From assembly GCA_020628855.1 (NCBI GenBank), contig JAHDEL010000028.1, positions 1-39,019 of the forward strand: a stretch of 39,019 bases of DNA. Direction: 5' to 3'. Shown here piece by piece: positions 7,794 through 15,460 of the stretch. Within the stretch, counting starts at the first letter, position 1. Every line of letters begins with the position of its first letter. Below the pieces are notes generated by a model. It was given only the letters and a program-made list of their open reading frames with translations. It was not told where the DNA came from and ran no database searches. This DNA comes from Saprospiraceae bacterium (GTDB taxonomy: Bacteria; Bacteroidota; Bacteroidia; Chitinophagales; Saprospiraceae). A program made the translations under genes and the position numbers.

Positions 7794-8659
7794 CCAGTTC
7801 GTTTTTTGAAGAACTGCAATAAGGATTTCACATAGTCATCACCTGTAGCTACGCTAATTGTATCGTTGCCTTGCTTTTTAAACATAGTTTCAAAGTAAGT
7901 GGCATTCTCTTTGAACCAAGCATTATATTGCTTTCTCACAACAGAGCTAGAAGTATCTATGACTCTGCGTTCAGATGATTCAGGATCCACTACTTGGACT
8001 AATCCTACATTTGGCAAAGCAACCTCCGACTTATCATAAACTTGAATACCGACCACATCATGTTTACGCCCGGCTATGGTCAGGGCTGACTCATATCCTT
8101 TGTCCATAAAGTCTGATAACAAAAATGCAATTGATCTCTTTTTCTGGACATTAGTGAGATACTGTAATGCTTTTTCAATATTTGTCCCGCTGTGCTCAGG
8201 TTTATGAAATATTATCTCTCTAATAATCCTTAAAATGTGAGATCTTCCTTTCTTAGGTGGAATAAATTTTTCGATGTCAGATGAAAACAAAATTGCTCCC
8301 ACTTTATCATTATTCTGAATAGCAGAAAATGCTAATACAGCACTCATCTCAGTTGCTAAATCACTTTTAAATTGATCTTTAGTCCCAAATAATGAAGACT
8401 GACTGATGTCTACTAACAGCATTAATGTCAATTCCCTTTCTTCTTCAAAAACTTTAACAAAAGGACTACCCGTCCTCGCTGTCACATTCCAATCAATATT
8501 TCTGACGTCATCTCCATATTGGTAATCTCTCACTTCTGAAAATGACATACCTCTACCCTTGAAAGCACTTTGATATTCTCCCGAGAATATCTGCTTAGAA
8601 AGACCTTTGGTTTTTATTTCGATCTTCCTGACTTTCTTCAGTATTTCATTAGTATCCAT
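7790..8659 (-). CDS. DUF58 domain protein
   Basis: The 289-residue protein carries the DUF58 signature: GRGMSFSEVRDYQYGDD (35-51), then RNIDWNVTARTG and EEERELTLMLLVDIS. The C-terminal part has a VWA-like fold with the partial MIDAS DISQSS. No membrane segments or signal peptide are visible, so it is cytoplasmic. DUF58 proteins always accompany MoxR ATPases and are thought to be their adaptors or substrates. Start and stop overlap the neighbours by 1 nt (TAATG with moxR) and 4 nt (ATGA with the BatD-like gene), implying coupled translation. Confidence 0.85.
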   Translation of the reverse strand: MDTNEILKKVRKIEIKTKGLSKQIFSGEYQSAFKGRGMSFSEVRDYQYGDDVRNIDWNVTARTGSPFVKVFEEERELTLMLLVDISQSSLFGTKDQFKSDLATEMSAVLAFSAIQNNDKVGAILFSSDIEKFIPPKKGRSHILRIIREIIFHKPEHSGTNIEKALQYLTNVQKKRSIAFLLSDFMDKGYESALTIAGRKHDVVGIQVYDKSEVALPNVGLVQVVDPESSERRVIDTSSSVVRKQYNAWFKENATYFETMFKKQGNDTISVATGDDYVKSLLQFFKKRTG

Positions 8660-9657
8660 TACGGTACTTGGACAGTCTGTATAATTTGATCAATAATATT
8701 CTCTTGCGTGATATTCTCTGCTTCTGCTTCATAGGTGATCCCTATTCTATGCCTTAAAACATCTTTACATATACTTCTGACATCATCAGGTATGACGTAT
8801 CCTCTCCTATTCATAAATGCATGAGCCTTAGATGCCATTGCAAGATTAATACTTGCTCTTGGAGATCCACCATAAGCAATTAAGTTCTTCAGCGATCCCA
8901 GACCTGAGCTCTCTGGATCTCTACTTGCAAAAACAATATCAAGAATGTAATTTTTGATATTATCATCCATATAGACCTTCTTGACTAGCTCTCTAGCTTT
9001 GAGTATTTGTGCTGGGTCAATCACAGGTTTAATCTCTTTGGTAGTTGTGCCATCAATAAACCTGTTAATGATTTCTTTCTCTTCAGCTTTGCCAGGATAG
9101 CCAATGCTTACCTTTAGCATAAATCTATCAACCTGAGCTTCTGGTAATGGGTATGTTCCTTCTTGCTCAATAGGGTTCTGCGTTGCTAAGACCAAGAAAG
9201 GCTCTTCCAAAGAATAGGTCTCTTTACCAATAGTAACTTGCTTCTCTGCCATGGCTTCTAACAAGGCACTTTGCACTTTTGCTGGAGCCCTATTTATCTC
9301 ATCTGCCAGAATAAAGTTGGAAAAAATAGGCCCTTTCCTTACATCAAAGGTATTCTTAGATGGATTATAGATCATTGTTCCTACAATATCAGCAGGAAGT
9401 AAATCTGGTGTAAATTGTATCCTTTGAAAATCTGCTTTAACAGCAGAAGACAAAGTCTTAATCGCTAGAGTTTTTGCTAACCCAGGCAGGCCTTCTAAGA
9501 GTACATGACCTTTAGAGAGAAGACCAATCAACAGTCTTTCTATCATATACTGCTGACCAACAATGATTTCGCCAGTAGCAGATTTGATTTCTTCAACAAA
9601 CGCACTTTCTAACTGTATTTGTTGATTTAATGCTTCAATATCAATAGATGCTTGCAT
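8659..9657 (-). CDS. moxR: MoxR-type AAA+ ATPase
   Basis: The 332-residue protein is a MoxR-family AAA+ ATPase with Walker A GLPGLAKT (56-63), Walker B FILADEINRAP (115-125), sensor 1 LATQNPIEQEGTYPLPEAQ, and a C-terminal lid domain with GASPRAS-like GGSPRASINLA. MoxR proteins act as chaperones that activate partner VWA proteins using ATP. It is first in the four-gene operon. The intergenic space to the divergent alpha-galactosidase gene is 137 nt; I find no clear TAnnTTTG element on this strand. Confidence 0.92.
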   Translation of the reverse strand: MQASIDIEALNQQIQLESAFVEEIKSATGEIIVGQQYMIERLLIGLLSKGHVLLEGLPGLAKTLAIKTLSSAVKADFQRIQFTPDLLPADIVGTMIYNPSKNTFDVRKGPIFSNFILADEINRAPAKVQSALLEAMAEKQVTIGKETYSLEEPFLVLATQNPIEQEGTYPLPEAQVDRFMLKVSIGYPGKAEEKEIINRFIDGTTTKEIKPVIDPAQILKARELVKKVYMDDNIKNYILDIVFASRDPESSGLGSLKNLIAYGGSPRASINLAMASKAHAFMNRRGYVIPDDVRSICKDVLRHRIGITYEAEAENITQENIIDQIIQTVQVP

Positions 9658-9736
9658 AAGCTTGATTCTTGTAAAAAATAAAGTTTTGGAAACTCCTGCA
9701 AAAATGAGAAAAAATCCAACTATTTCACAGATTCTA

Positions 9737-9769
9737 TTTGGTTAATATATCTAAGTAATCTTACATTCG
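9737..9769 (+). promoter_or_regulatory. Putative promoter for the alpha-galactosidase gene
   Basis: A TTTG at 9737-9740 is followed after 21 nt by TACATTCG (9762-9769), one mismatch from the -7 consensus TAnnTTTG, 25 nt before the ATG at 9795. Spacing is close to that of Bacteroidota sigma-ABfr promoters. Confidence 0.4.
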
Positions 9770-9794
9770 ATGAATTCAATTATACTGTGGTACA

Positions 9795-11342
9795 ATGGTT
9801 TGTCAAATCCAATTTAAAGATACAAGTAGCAATGTGATCAAGTTGGAATGCACCATTGGCAAAAATGTACAACATGAAACCCTCAAGATGCATTGGGACT
9901 ATGACCAACATGGTGTGCATATGCTCTCTCTTGATTTTAGTGAGGCTGCTAGAGAATGTTCTGCCTATATCACAAAGCAAGTCGATGATTGTGAACAGGT
10001 AGGAATAAATGGCTACCAGACTTGGACTGAGTCCGGTTGGCAGTTACCTGGAAGTAGAATGTATGGATTACGTCCCATCTTTGGTCCTATTAATAATCGA
10101 TATCACTTCAAAAGCTATGGGGACTATTCTTTTTACGATTATAAGACGAATGAAGATTATCAACATAGCTACCATTTTATTGAATTTTTAAGTGCAGATA
10201 CACTTTCTCTCTTTGCTTCACTTGATGAGTCAAATGGTTTTACCGTCTTCAGGTATTCAAACTCAAAAAAGCACCTAGTAATCCAAAAAGAATTGCCGAG
10301 AGAAATCTCTTCTGGCGATAGATTTACATTCCAATTTTTACAGACTGAAGGCCCAAATGATGCATGTTGGTCGCGCTATAAATCCCTATGGAAACAAACT
10401 GCAATTGAAATACCAAAACGCATTCTTGGATGGACCAGCTGGTACTATCACTACAATAATATTTCTCCTTCGATTCTAGATAAAGAGTTAGAAGCAGTTT
10501 CAAATTCTCCACTAGACTTCAAGCTTTTTCAGATTGACGATGGTTGGCAAGAATCTATAGGTGAGTGGGTAGAAAATTCCAACTTTCTAAATTCACTATC
10601 CAGTCTTGTGAAGAAGACAAAGCTCAAAGGTCTTAAACCAGGACTCTGGGTAGCTCCATTTATTGTAGAAGAAGCTTCTCAAATTAGGCGTTTGTATCCA
10701 GAGTGGTTACAAAAAGACGAAAACGGAAATCCAATTATAGCAGGATATAATCCTTTGTGGAGTGGTAAATTTTATGTTCTTGATTTTGACATCAAAGCAG
10801 TCCAAGTCTATCTCCAGAATCAGTTTAATACTTTGCAAGAAGACTGGGGGTTTGAATTCTTTAAGCTGGATTTTCTTTACGCAGCTTGTATACTGCCCAA
10901 ACCTGATGAAACAAGAGGTCAGCGGATGTTTAGAGCAATGTCCCACCTCAGATCATGGCTCGGAAACAATCAAATTCTAGCATGTGGTATTCCCCTAGCT
11001 TCTGCATCTGGTCTAGCAGACTATTGTCGAGTAAGTGCTGATATCGGACCTGAATGGGAATCCTTCGTTTTGAAAACATTACTGAGATATAAAGAGAGGA
11101 TTTCAACTGAATCATCTATCTACACATCTCTCTATCGCTCGAAGCTAAATGGTCTCTATTTTGGGAATGACCCAGACGTATTCGTTATGCGCAATGACAA
11201 AACAAAACTATCAAAGGGTCAAAAACTCAAGCTTCTTAAAGCTAATTTATCCTCTGGTGCATTACACATGACTTCTGATCCAGTGGATAAATATGACAAA
11301 GAAGTGATACAGGATATTATTGAGAATATAAATGCATCCTAG
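9795..11342 (+). CDS. Alpha-galactosidase-like glycoside hydrolase (GH36/clan D)
   Basis: The 515-residue protein has an N-terminal beta-sandwich (about 1-200) and a (beta/alpha)8 barrel (about 208-470). Clan GH-D motifs are visible: LGWTSWYYHYN (211-221), FQIDDGWQ (245-252), the nucleophile Asp359 in FFKLDF, and the acid/base Asp416 in RVSADIGPEW. It should cleave terminal alpha-galactosides (melibiose/raffinose type) by a retaining mechanism, though alpha-N-acetylgalactosaminidase activity is also possible in this clan. There is no signal peptide, so it is cytoplasmic. It is shorter than typical GH36 enzymes (about 700 residues), lacking most of the C-terminal sheet. No sugar transporter or SusCD pair is adjacent, so the substrate supply is unclear. 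Confidence 0.82.
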   Translation: MVCQIQFKDTSSNVIKLECTIGKNVQHETLKMHWDYDQHGVHMLSLDFSEAARECSAYITKQVDDCEQVGINGYQTWTESGWQLPGSRMYGLRPIFGPINNRYHFKSYGDYSFYDYKTNEDYQHSYHFIEFLSADTLSLFASLDESNGFTVFRYSNSKKHLVIQKELPREISSGDRFTFQFLQTEGPNDACWSRYKSLWKQTAIEIPKRILGWTSWYYHYNNISPSILDKELEAVSNSPLDFKLFQIDDGWQESIGEWVENSNFLNSLSSLVKKTKLKGLKPGLWVAPFIVEEASQIRRLYPEWLQKDENGNPIIAGYNPLWSGKFYVLDFDIKAVQVYLQNQFNTLQEDWGFEFFKLDFLYAACILPKPDETRGQRMFRAMSHLRSWLGNNQILACGIPLASASGLADYCRVSADIGPEWESFVLKTLLRYKERISTESSIYTSLYRSKLNGLYFGNDPDVFVMRNDKTKLSKGQKLKLLKANLSSGALHMTSDPVDKYDKEVIQDIIENINAS

Positions 11343-11402
11343 GCAAGAAATATTCACATCAGTTGAGAATGATTATATTTAGATAATCAAAACTTGTGAA
11401 AA

Positions 11403-11816
11403 ATGGACTTGAAAAAAATTGGTCTAGCTACCCTTGGTGGTGGCGTTACTCTCTTTCTTACAGGCTTTCTTGTTTGGGGAATAGTCTTGGATAAATTGCA
11501 CCAAGATCACGTAACTCAATATGAAGGTTTGGTTAAGGAAATACCCAATATGGCTCTACTAGGAGTGGCTATGGTGGTCTTTGCATTATTACTTGCGATT
11601 ATTTATGAAAGATGGGCTAATATAAGCACCTTCCGAACTGGCGCAATAGCTGGAGGTCTAATAGCAGTCCTTGTAGGTCTTAATCAAGGTATAATGACCA
11701 TGGCATTTCAAAATCTCTTTGATTGGGTAATTGTAGGTACAGACATCTTCGGAAATATGGTTTGGGGAGGTCTTGGTGGAGGTGTAATAGGTTGGATCCT
11801 TGGAAAATTTGATTGA
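11403..11816 (+). CDS. Small four-helix membrane protein of unknown function
   Basis: I do not recognise the family. The 137-residue protein has four predicted membrane helices (about 7-29, 50-68, 77-100 and 113-133) with Gly-rich stretches (GLATLGGGV, GGLGGGVIG) suited to helix packing. It lies 60 nt after the alpha-galactosidase gene on the same strand, possibly co-transcribed. The arrangement resembles small DUF-type inner-membrane proteins common in Flavobacteriia. A function is not inferable. Confidence 0.7.
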   Translation: MDLKKIGLATLGGGVTLFLTGFLVWGIVLDKLHQDHVTQYEGLVKEIPNMALLGVAMVVFALLLAIIYERWANISTFRTGAIAGGLIAVLVGLNQGIMTMAFQNLFDWVIVGTDIFGNMVWGGLGGGVIGWILGKFD

Positions 11817-11850
11817 TTTTCAATAAAAAACACCTATTCTAGTAGGGATA

Positions 11851-11894
11851 GTGGCATAAAAGTTGTCCTTTTTAAAGAACAACTTATTAGTGCC
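11851..11894 (+). other. Nested inverted repeat upstream of the histidine kinase gene
   Basis: A 7-bp arm pair (11860-11866 AAGTTGT with 11879-11885 ACAACTT) encloses a second pairing (CTT with AAG), with an outer GGCA/TGCC pair (11853-11856 with 11891-11894). No T tract follows. It may be an mRNA leader structure or operator for the kinase gene starting at 11923. I have no assigned function. Confidence 0.4.
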
Positions 11895-11922
11895 TGCCAT
11901 TTACCCGTATGGCCCCTAAAAA

Positions 11923-14343
11923 ATGCTGAGTGTTAGGAACATCATTGGAGTCTTAATTTTAGCTGTGTGTCTTTTTCATTCTACACACGGACAGCGCGTT
12001 TCTTTAGCCGATTTAGAATCTAGTATTGACACTATAACAAATGAAAAAGAGAAGATAGATGCGCTCAACAACTTGAGCTACAGATACTTTAACATCAATG
12101 CTAACCAATGTGTCTTGTACGCTCAAAAAGCTTTGGAATTGTCTGAAGAAATAGGTTACCTCAAAGGCATCTCAGCAGCATATAATAATCTAGGTATTGG
12201 GTCTGGAATTACAGCAAATAAATCAAAGGTTCTACAATACTTCTCAAAGAGTTATAGGATTGCTGAAGACATAGGAGATAGCACCCTGATGGCATCGGCT
12301 TCGAATGGTCTTGCAATCACCTATACAAATAGAGGTAATTATGATGAAGCTATCAAAAACTACTTCAAGTCTCTTGATCTGTATGAAAATCTCAATGACC
12401 AAAGAGGACAATTAGTAACGCTTAGTCAGTTAGGTCACGTCAATGTGGAAATTAGTCAATTCGACAAAGCTGAAGACTACTATATCAAGGCTGTTGATAT
12501 AGTACGAAAAAATGAAGCTACACGAACAAATCTGAAGGTTTGGGTTCTTTCCAATATTGCAAGCTTCTATGAAGCTCAAAATAGAACCATATTAGCTAAA
12601 AAATACTGCAATGAGGCACTCTTTCTCGCTAGTGAAATAAATCTCAAAGACGCTATTTCTGCTAATCTAAACATGATTACTTCTAGGATTGAAGCTGGGG
12701 AGAATCAGTTAGTCGCAGCAAAACGGAGTGCGATGGAAGCCATTACAATAGCTAAGACAATTGAAAATGAAAAGCTTAACATCCAAACCCAACTTAACTA
12801 TGTCAATATCTTATTAAAAGCAGGGGAAGCGAAAACTGCTTTAAAAGAAGCAAACTTGCTAGTACCAATAGTGAAGAGCAATAATTATCGAGAAGAAGAA
12901 ATAAAACTTTACGAAAGTCTGACAGAGATATATCAAGAAACTGGAAATTATAAAGATGCACTGCAGTCAAGCACCGCGCTCTATGCCTATAGAGACAGTC
13001 TTGCTCTCGAAAGACAGAAGCTCAACATCAGTACATTAGAAGAGAAGTTTGCTAAAGAAAAAGCAATTAAGGAAAATGAATCTCTAAGATTAGAAAATGA
13101 ACTAAAGTCAAGAACAAGCCAAATTTATCAAATTGGTTTAGGTCTATTGGCTTTTGCCTTATTGATTGGATTTTTCTCCTACATGAATAATACCAAGATC
13201 CGGAACGAAATACAAAGTAAGAACAACGAGTTACAAGTGATAGTAGATAATGCTCAAGAAGGAATTACTTATCGAGATGCTACGACGAGAGAACTGATTT
13301 TTGCCAGTGATCTCGCAGTTAAAATTCTAGGAGCAGACAATTTTGAAGAACTCCAAAAACACTCAATTGTCGACTTTTCAGTTTATGACATGCTAGATGG
13401 ACGAACAAGAGAAGAAGAGCTAGCCTATGCCTATGATCAGATCAAAACAAAAGGACGTTATGCGAATACTATTCGATATAGAGGTCTAGATGGCAGAGAA
13501 TTTTGGTGTCAGCTCTTATCTGTCCTTGATAATAGTGATAAAGAAAAACCAAGAAATATTACATTCCTCAGAGATGTTACCGAAGAATATGAAGCCAATC
13601 AAGCAATTGAAAGAAAGAATAATGAGCTAGAAAGAGTAAACTCAGATTTACAAAAGTATATTGAATCAAATATCCAGCTCGAACAATTTGCCCATGTAGC
13701 TTCACATGATTTGAGAGCTCCAGTTATCACTATTAAAGGTTTTGCAAAGGTTCTCAGTGAAAAAGCTTCGCATAAACTTGACGAAAAAGAAAAAGGGTAT
13801 TTGGATTATATCAGAAATAATGCTGAGCAAATGTTCGAACTTGTGAACGACCTCTTAGATTATTCTAAAATCAATTCCCAAGCTATAAATCTTAACACAT
13901 TTGATGTTAATACTTTAGTTTCTAATGTCATTGCCACTGTAGAAAGTCAAGCCAAAGAAAAGAAAGTTGACATTGTTGTCGACCCTACCCTTCCTGAGAT
14001 TGTAGCTGATGAAATCAAAATCAAAAGAGTATTTCAAAACTTGATAACAAACGCTATCAAATTCTCAGACAATAAGAAAGACTCTTTTATACATATTAAA
14101 TATCAAAACGGAAAGAACCACCAATTTACCGTAGAAGATAATGGTATAGGAATAAAAGATTCTGACGTGAATATCTTTCAGCCCTATGTCCAATTGAATA
14201 ACAAGTCTGAATACAAAGGAACTGGATTAGGATTATCAATTTGTGAAAAAATTGTTTCACAACATGGAGGAAAGATCTTCTTTGATTCAGAGTTTGGTAA
14301 GGGGACAACATTCACATTTACTATCGAAAAGCGAAAGCCCTAA
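11923..14343 (+). CDS. TPR-PAS sensor histidine kinase
   Basis: The 806-residue protein has a signal peptide (about 1-24), TPR repeats in an extracytoplasmic region (about 45-360; repeats such as GNYDEAIKNYFKSLDLY), a coiled coil (365-398), one membrane helix (402-420), a PAS domain (about 436-555), a HisKA domain with phospho-acceptor His595 (ASHDLRAP), and a HATPase_c domain with N-box QNLITNAIKFS, G1 DNGIGI (739-744) and G2 GTGLGLS (766-772). It senses an unknown signal through the TPR and PAS modules. The next gene, 11 nt downstream, is a stand-alone receiver, the likely phosphate acceptor. TPR-linked kinases of this kind are common in Bacteroidota. Confidence 0.92.
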   Translation: MLSVRNIIGVLILAVCLFHSTHGQRVSLADLESSIDTITNEKEKIDALNNLSYRYFNINANQCVLYAQKALELSEEIGYLKGISAAYNNLGIGSGITANKSKVLQYFSKSYRIAEDIGDSTLMASASNGLAITYTNRGNYDEAIKNYFKSLDLYENLNDQRGQLVTLSQLGHVNVEISQFDKAEDYYIKAVDIVRKNEATRTNLKVWVLSNIASFYEAQNRTILAKKYCNEALFLASEINLKDAISANLNMITSRIEAGENQLVAAKRSAMEAITIAKTIENEKLNIQTQLNYVNILLKAGEAKTALKEANLLVPIVKSNNYREEEIKLYESLTEIYQETGNYKDALQSSTALYAYRDSLALERQKLNISTLEEKFAKEKAIKENESLRLENELKSRTSQIYQIGLGLLAFALLIGFFSYMNNTKIRNEIQSKNNELQVIVDNAQEGITYRDATTRELIFASDLAVKILGADNFEELQKHSIVDFSVYDMLDGRTREEELAYAYDQIKTKGRYANTIRYRGLDGREFWCQLLSVLDNSDKEKPRNITFLRDVTEEYEANQAIERKNNELERVNSDLQKYIESNIQLEQFAHVASHDLRAPVITIKGFAKVLSEKASHKLDEKEKGYLDYIRNNAEQMFELVNDLLDYSKINSQAINLNTFDVNTLVSNVIATVESQAKEKKVDIVVDPTLPEIVADEIKIKRVFQNLITNAIKFSDNKKDSFIHIKYQNGKNHQFTVEDNGIGIKDSDVNIFQPYVQLNNKSEYKGTGLGLSICEKIVSQHGGKIFFDSEFGKGTTFTFTIEKRKP

Positions 14344-14354
14344 AAAAATAAACA

Positions 14355-14765
14355 ATGGAATTACTTTACTTTATTGATGATGATGATGCGGCACACACGT
14401 ATCACAAGTTAATGGCAGAAGAAGCAGGTTTTGATTCTACTTGCTTGATTAGTTTCTATAATGTGGATAGTGCAATCACGGATCTTAAAGATCGAATGGA
14501 GAAAAATGATCCAGATTGGCCTATTTATGTTTTTATTGATCTGAATATGCCAATTAAGTCAGGCTTTGATTTTGTCGATGAGATTAAAGAAATTGTACCC
14601 TCAGAAAAAATGCCCTTTATCTATCTAGTGTCAAGCTCAAAAAACCCAATGGATGTTGATAGAGCTAGAGAATACAATATCATTAAGGGGTTTGAAACAA
14701 AATTCTTAGAAATTGACTTTTTTGAATCGATTAAAGAAAATGTCAAACAAAAAGACTGCGCTTAA
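14355..14765 (+). CDS. Stand-alone response regulator receiver domain
   Basis: The 136-residue protein is a single CheY-like receiver. The acidic cluster FIDDDDA (6-12), phospho-acceptor Asp62 in VFIDLNMP, and a Lys in ETKFLEID near the usual Lys position are visible. There is no output domain, so it acts through protein contacts or as a phosphate relay. It directly follows the TPR-PAS kinase (11 nt) and is likely its partner. The DinB-like gene start overlaps its last 26 nt. Confidence 0.88.
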   Translation: MELLYFIDDDDAAHTYHKLMAEEAGFDSTCLISFYNVDSAITDLKDRMEKNDPDWPIYVFIDLNMPIKSGFDFVDEIKEIVPSEKMPFIYLVSSSKNPMDVDRAREYNIIKGFETKFLEIDFFESIKENVKQKDCA

Positions 14766-15270
14766 ATCGTCCCTTATCAATCAGTTAAAGTTTAATACTT
14801 CCTATTTACAGAAGTTGGTAAAAGATGTTGATAGTGAACAGTTCGCTTACTCTCCTTCTCAAGGTCTGGAAAACCATCCTGCATTTACTATCGGTCACTG
14901 TATAACTGGATTGATCTACTGTCTTAAAGCCTTGGATCATCCAACAACTTTCTCAGAAGTCCACAAATCACTCTTCTTAAGAAACGGTCCTGGTGATCCG
15001 AAAATAGCTCCAACGGGAGCTCACCACTATCCTGAAAAATCAATCCTAGTAGACGAATTGCAATCCATATCCCAACTATTAATGCAGAAAATTGCAGAGT
15101 GCTCAGACCAAATTCTCGAAGAGCCTTACACATGGAAGTATGCAAATTACTTTCCAACTAAGGTTGATTTCATACTCTTTATGGTAACTACACATTTTGC
15201 AATGCATAATGGCCAACTAGCTGCATGGCGAAGAGCAGTAAGCCTCCCATCAGCTCTTGCTGAAATGTAA
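14740..15270 (+). CDS. DinB-like four-helix metal-binding protein
   Basis: I chose the ATG at 14740 (MSNKK), giving 176 residues, over an upstream ATG at 14713. Either start overlaps the end of the receiver gene. The helical protein carries the DinB/YfiT-like His triad: His53 (IGHC), His152 and His156 (THFAMH, an HxxxH pair). Such proteins bind a divalent metal and some are thiol (mycothiol- or bacillithiol-) transferases; many have unknown substrates. The overlap with the two-component pair is probably just compact packing, but could mean co-transcription. No recognised enzyme in the window explains its role. Confidence 0.78.
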   Translation: MSNKKTALKSSLINQLKFNTSYLQKLVKDVDSEQFAYSPSQGLENHPAFTIGHCITGLIYCLKALDHPTTFSEVHKSLFLRNGPGDPKIAPTGAHHYPEKSILVDELQSISQLLMQKIAECSDQILEEPYTWKYANYFPTKVDFILFMVTTHFAMHNGQLAAWRRAVSLPSALAEM

Positions 15271-15330
15271 CCAACAGATCCACTACATCTCGGAAACTTC
15301 TATTATGCAGATCTATTACTAGGCACTAAT

Positions 15331-15369
15331 GCATTACAATTGAGTTCATAAACAGACCAATTGTAACGC
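15331..15369 (+). repeat. Inverted repeat after the DinB-like gene
   Basis: GCATTACAATTG (15331-15342) pairs with CAATTGTAACGC (15358-15369) with one mismatch, around a 15-nt spacer. No T run follows, so it is a weak terminator candidate or a protein-binding dyad. The rest of the 190-nt gap before the protease gene shows only a weak -7-like TATGTTTC at 15436-15443. Confidence 0.4.
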
Positions 15370-15460
15370 CTACATCTTGAATTAATCGAAATTTAGCAGA
15401 CACTCATCTGATTATCTTCTTTCCATCAGCCTGATTATGTTTCTTTAGAAAAAATTCAAT

